From Chloroflexota bacterium (GTDB lineage Bacteria > Chloroflexota > Dehalococcoidia > GIF9 > UBA5629), in the NCBI GenBank assembly GCA_016875975.1, contig VGOF01000115.1:1-5420 (forward strand): a DNA stretch of 5,420 nucleotides. Direction: 5' to 3'. A program made the position numbers and the translations under genes. Numbering within the stretch: the first letter of the stretch is position 1; every line of letters begins with the position of its first letter. Below, one piece after another: positions 4,796 to 5,420 of the stretch. The notes below the pieces were generated by a model, which saw only the letters and a list, made by a program, of their open reading frames with translations, did not search any database and was not told where the DNA came from.

Positions 4796-5390
4796 TTTTA
4801 CATTTAATCACAGGAAGGCAACTCAGGCACTTAACCAATTCGCTTTGAAACAGGGTGGTAAAATCAATAAGATGAAAGCCCTTAAGTTGGTATACTTTGC
4901 AGATAGATATCACCTTAGAAAATATGGTCGCCTTATAACCAACGATACCTATGTGGCTATGGATAATGGTGCTGTGCCTTCTTCCACCAGGGATATTCTT
5001 GAAAAGACTGGATTTGTCGGACATCAGGAGAAGGATTATGCCAATCGTTACATTACAGCCAAGGGCAAATATGATTTAGAATCTAAAGCACCTCCTGACG
5101 ACAATGTTTTTTCGCAATCGGATATTGAGGCCATCGAATTCGCATGGAAGCAATTTGGCCATCTTGGCAAATATGCTATTGCACAGCTAACCCACAAGTA
5201 TCCAGAGTGGATCGCACATGAGAAAGCTCTAAAACAGAAACTGCAGTCTAGTATCCCGATGGATATCGATGATTTCTTTGATGACCCGTCAGGCAACGTG
5301 GACAAATGTTTTGAATTAAGTAGCACAGACAAAAGCTTGAGGCTTGAGCATCTTAAGGAAATGGCTTACATTGAATCTATTTGGAGTTAA
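4779..5390 (+). CDS. Panacea/SocA-like (DUF4065) antitoxin-type protein
   Basis: This is a 203-residue cytoplasmic protein. Residues about 13-75 carry the Panacea signature: KINKMKALKLVYFADRYHL with helices, then YGRLITNDTYVAMDNGAVPSS. The NGAVPS corresponds to the usual yGPV/GP turn. Further on, DIEAIEFAWKQFG and LTHKYPEW (residues 137-144) match the typical closing sH....W helix. The family includes the SocA antitoxin of Caulobacter, which delivers its toxin to ClpXP, and the phage-associated GepA proteins. It was later described as a general antitoxin domain paired with many unrelated toxins. The ATG is preferred over the GTG four codons earlier because of Shine-Dalgarno position. It overlaps the 55-codon ORF upstream; no gene can be recognised in the 30 bases after its stop. 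Its partner is therefore either the small ORF or a gene beyond the window. A role in toxin control is inferred from the family. Confidence 0.8.
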   Translation: MKTQISFTFNHRKATQALNQFALKQGGKINKMKALKLVYFADRYHLRKYGRLITNDTYVAMDNGAVPSSTRDILEKTGFVGHQEKDYANRYITAKGKYDLESKAPPDDNVFSQSDIEAIEFAWKQFGHLGKYAIAQLTHKYPEWIAHEKALKQKLQSSIPMDIDDFFDDPSGNVDKCFELSSTDKSLRLEHLKEMAYIESIWS

Positions 5391-5420
5391 TGTTTGCCTG
5401 AAACCTATCCCGAGCGGCAT

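Noticed and set aside
5390..5401. Start codon overlapping the Panacea stop (TTAATG)
   Set aside because: The frame is only three codons long (M-F-A-stop), so no coupled downstream gene begins here.

Overview
The window looks like bacterial chromosome from an uncultured anaerobe. It carries a 3-hydroxyacyl-CoA dehydrogenase tail, a remnant of an F420-hydrogenase/dehydrogenase beta-type iron-sulfur protein, and GTCATTGCGAGCG...-type interspersed repeats. By recollection, these repeats are common in Dehalococcoidia (Chloroflexota) and Desulfobacterota genomes. That assignment is an inference; no marker gene in the window settles it.

Left part (1-2408, all + strand, visibly GC-richer, metabolic): the end of a 3-hydroxyacyl-CoA dehydrogenase gene is followed by a 55-codon ORF. 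This ORF encodes only the CxxCxxC...CP head of an F420-hydrogenase/dehydrogenase beta-like protein. It runs out of frame into what looks like the tail of a 2-oxoacid:ferredoxin oxidoreductase gamma-type subunit, suggesting the scar of a deleted redox operon. Next, behind a strong ribosome binding site, is a complete 590-codon exported metallo-beta-lactamase-fold protein of the alkyl sulfatase (SdsA1/YjcS/BDS1) type.

Middle (2409-3640): a gene-free stretch of about 510 bp is built almost wholly of repeat units: GTCATT...AATCTC elements, two ATCCTTC/GAAGGAT hairpins, and short recurring words. It ends in a near-perfect sigma70 promoter whose predicted transcript starts at the ATG of a NYN-domain (PIN-like, LabA/DUF88) nuclease gene, so the mRNA should be leaderless. 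That gene is broken by a frameshift near 3100. A second, shorter block of the same repeat words follows.

Right part (3641-5420, accessory, AT-richer): a minus-strand toxin-antitoxin operon (AbrB/MazE-type antitoxin, then a PIN-domain toxin starting at an overlapping TTG) has its own promoter. Divergent to it, on the + strand, is a second likely toxin-antitoxin-type unit. It has a promoter, an undescribed 55-codon ORF, and an overlapping Panacea/SocA-like (DUF4065) gene. The 313-bp space between the two operons holds both promoters, another 30-bp repeat copy and more of the shared repeat words.

Overall, a degrading metabolic locus passes into a cluster of small RNase and antitoxin genes separated by mosaic repeat spacers. 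The most novel candidate is the 55-codon ORF coupled to the Panacea gene.
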